From the NCBI GenBank assembly GCA_018815145.1, contig JAHIYL010000127.1, positions 1 through 13,517 of the forward strand: DNA of 13,517 bases. Reading direction: 5' to 3'. The position numbers were made by a program, and so were the translations under genes. The DNA comes from Nanobdellota archaeon (GTDB taxonomy: Archaea; Nanobdellota; Nanobdellia; Woesearchaeales; GW2011-AR15). Position 1 is the stretch's first letter. The number at the start of each line of letters is the position of its first letter. Positions 11,747-13,517 of the stretch are shown piece by piece. The notes under the pieces are model-generated. The model was not told where the DNA came from, made no database searches, and saw only the letters and a list, made by a program, of their open reading frames with translations.

Positions 11747-12829
11747 ATGTCATCGATTGGTATTATAGAACAGATAAAAGAAAATTGGCCAAGTTCAGCA
11801 CAAGCGCAAGGATTAGATGTTTTACTTAGACAATTAGAATTTTCACAGCAATATTCTCCAGACGCAGTAATTCAAGAATTTTTTAATAATGAACCTAGTG
11901 ATTGGAATGTTTCCCAAACAGTTGCACAGTACCCATGTGATAAAGGTTTGCAGTACATGGTTGTTGAGGGTTCAATGGGAAATGGAAATGGACAATTTCC
12001 AGATATATTAATCGCTCCACACAAGGATCCAGTTTTGTATGAAAAAATTGTTCAGCCACTGGAGAAAAAAAATATGACTGGATTTAAATTTTTGGATAAA
12101 ATACAAGCTGTTACAGAATTAGTGCTTAAAACACTTTCAAAACCAGCTATTGATTATGAAATTGAAATTGGGAAAGATGGTTTATTGAAATATTCTAATC
12201 ATACACGACTTGAACCCTATGATTCATTATTTACCATAATTGGTGACCCCAAAATAGGGTTGGTTCCACTGGGTGTATTTATTGAAGCTAATACAGGAGA
12301 CTGCAGAACTCATGGTGATGTAACACAAGTAGCTCTTCAAGCAGCAGGCTTTGAAGAAACTTGTGTGGCATATGTTCATTCCTATACACCAAATGATTTT
12401 AGGAAAATTGACTCAACCACATGGAATCCTAGAACAGACACCAAGAAAAGAGGAGATCATAAAATTAATTTGCTTTACTTTGAAGGAGATTGTGAAGTGG
12501 AAGAAGGAGTATACATTGTGGACACAGAATATTTTTCTTCTGCTCTTTTTCATGGACATCGGGTGGAAGATGTATTTAGATTTAATGATGCGGCCCATAT
12601 AAATGATTGGTTGTCAAAATTGCCGGATAAAATGGCATCCTATTTAGAAGGTAAGTTGAGGCTTCTAAAAGAGGAACCTCCATCACTTGATTATACTTCA
12701 AATTTACCATTAATAGGTACAATTGGACTTGAAAAAATACTAACTTATGGTGTCAGTAATCCACAAGGAGAACTTCTTATGCCAAACGGTTATCCTTATG
12801 TACTGATTCAAAATTATGAGGTTCAATAA
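11747..12829 (+). CDS. Unrecognised protein, possible transglutaminase/papain-like fold
   Basis: I do not recognise this 360-residue protein with certainty. No signal peptide or membrane segment is visible. Residues 182-202 read NTGDCRTHGDVTQVALQAAGF, which has the shape of a transglutaminase-like catalytic-Cys helix (C186). H238 in GDHKINLLYF and D259 in YIVDTEY could complete a Cys-His-Asp triad in the right order. Residues 115-180 before it (KFLDKIQAVTELVLKTL ...) could be the preceding helical part. The N-terminal 110 residues match nothing I know. ATG 11747 is preferred to the in-frame TTG at 11738, which is part of the SD-like AAGGTTGA. One base separates its stop from the SDR gene start. 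Codons are strongly A/T-ending, unlike leuS or tgt. Function is unknown: cysteine protease-like, amidase or cross-linking enzyme are options. Confidence 0.6.
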   Translation: MSSIGIIEQIKENWPSSAQAQGLDVLLRQLEFSQQYSPDAVIQEFFNNEPSDWNVSQTVAQYPCDKGLQYMVVEGSMGNGNGQFPDILIAPHKDPVLYEKIVQPLEKKNMTGFKFLDKIQAVTELVLKTLSKPAIDYEIEIGKDGLLKYSNHTRLEPYDSLFTIIGDPKIGLVPLGVFIEANTGDCRTHGDVTQVALQAAGFEETCVAYVHSYTPNDFRKIDSTTWNPRTDTKKRGDHKINLLYFEGDCEVEEGVYIVDTEYFSSALFHGHRVEDVFRFNDAAHINDWLSKLPDKMASYLEGKLRLLKEEPPSLDYTSNLPLIGTIGLEKILTYGVSNPQGELLMPNGYPYVLIQNYEVQ

Positions 12830-12830
12830 A

Positions 12831-13517
12831 ATGGCAGTCTTAGAAAATAGGCTAAAATCGGAGGTAATTGTGGTACCTGGTGGGTCAGGGGATATAGGTA
12901 GTGATATTGTTGCAGAATTTCTAAAATTGGGGTTAAAAGTTGCTGTTCCAACTTCAAACAATGCATATGCACAAGGAGGAGTACCAGAGAACTTATCGGA
13001 TTTAGTAGCAAAATTTCCTGATAACTTATACGTTGCGTACTGCGAATATGAAGATCCAGAACAGGTGAAAGAATTTGTTAGCCAGGTTCACAAGGAATAT
13101 GGGAAAGTTGATTCACTTATATATGCAGCAGGAAAATTTCCTTCACCAGGTAATCTTGAAGACAAAGGAATTGATGCAATCAGAGTAATGGAAAAAGAAA
13201 TTAAGGGCTTTGTAAATTTTTACAGTGCCTCTATTGAAGATATGCGTGATATTGGTTTTGGAAGAATCATTACATTTGGATCGACTGCCATGGAACAAAA
13301 TAATCCTCACTTCAGTGTTTACATTGCTTACAAAAACGCAATTTTTTCATTGATAAAAGCAATATCACTGGACAATAAGAAACATAATATTACTGCTAAC
13401 ATGATTTCTCCAGGATATGTTGATACTGAATCAGTCAGGAGTCACATGCCTAAACTGAGTAGTGACCAAAAAGTGCCTATTCAAAGAGTAACTGGAATAG
13501 TTAAAAAATGTTGTTTG
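12831..13517 (+). CDS. Short-chain dehydrogenase/reductase (SDR), 3' end outside window
   Basis: 229 residues are seen and the frame runs off the window. It is a Rossmann-fold NAD(P)-dependent oxidoreductase. The cofactor motif is PGGSGDIG (16-23), the structural motif YAAG (98-101), the catalytic Ser S151 in ITFGST, and Y164-x3-K168 in YIAYK. The post-catalytic element is N190-MISPGYVDTE with PG at 194-195. The family usually has about 250 residues, so little is missing. It starts one base after the stop of the preceding gene, with GAGGTT at 12818-12823 inside that gene as SD motif, so translation is probably coupled. The substrate cannot be predicted; reduction of a keto group or oxidation of an alcohol is the family chemistry. 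A FabG-like role is possible, but the context does not support it specifically. Confidence 0.88.
   Translation, partial: MAVLENRLKSEVIVVPGGSGDIGSDIVAEFLKLGLKVAVPTSNNAYAQGGVPENLSDLVAKFPDNLYVAYCEYEDPEQVKEFVSQVHKEYGKVDSLIYAAGKFPSPGNLEDKGIDAIRVMEKEIKGFVNFYSASIEDMRDIGFGRIITFGSTAMEQNNPHFSVYIAYKNAIFSLIKAISLDNKKHNITANMISPGYVDTESVRSHMPKLSSDQKVPIQRVTGIVKKCCL

Overview
The window reads as archaeal chromosome, most likely from a small-genome DPANN-type lineage (inference). Three things support Archaea: an archaeal/eukaryotic-type leucyl-tRNA synthetase, RNA polymerase subunit Rpo10 (RPB10 homologue), and promoters with TTTAWATA-like TATA boxes. In seven or more genes the first T of the TATA box lies about 30-34 nt before the start codon, which implies leaderless mRNAs. 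A second class of genes has a GGTGA Shine-Dalgarno (SD) motif exactly 5 nt before the start. No tRNA, rRNA, CRISPR array or insertion sequence was recognised, and no gene-free stretch exceeds 300 bases. Layout: 86-622 is a YkgJ-type cysteine-cluster protein. 676-1594 is a broken EamA/DMT transporter (lost ATG plus a frameshift). 1709-2431 is a cysteine-rich lipoprotein with DUF333 and Kazal-like parts. 2428-3453 (-) is a RelA/SpoT-type alarmone synthetase, divergent from a YhhQ-type 7-deazaguanine transporter (3557-4192). The transporter meets tail to tail a bacterial-type tRNA-guanine transglycosylase (4189-5403, -). 5503-5703 is rpo10 and 5907-8756 is leuS. Between them is a structured segment with its own TATA box and a leaderless 12-codon mini-ORF in which 6 codons are Leu. 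8808-10876 is a toxin-antitoxin island: an AbrB-RelE pair (-), a nucleotidyltransferase whose N-terminus is frameshifted (-), and an AbrB-PIN pair (+) with a truncated toxin. The island carries several dyad and direct-repeat operator candidates. 10839-11579 (-) is a TrmB-like regulator with a perfect 22-bp palindrome at its promoter. It is divergent from an unrecognised two-gene operon: a transglutaminase/papain-like protein candidate and an SDR oxidoreductase cut by the window end. How the parts may work together: the transporter and transglycosylase suggest salvage of queuine or a precursor into tRNA, which would be unusual in Archaea, where the usual 7-deazaguanine is archaeosine at position 15. 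The Leu-rich mini-ORF before leuS, with two mutually exclusive hairpins, looks like an attenuator-style sensor of leucyl-tRNA supply; this is a hypothesis from sequence alone. The regulator-palindrome-operon block at the right end looks like a self-contained regulated metabolic or modification module of unknown chemistry.
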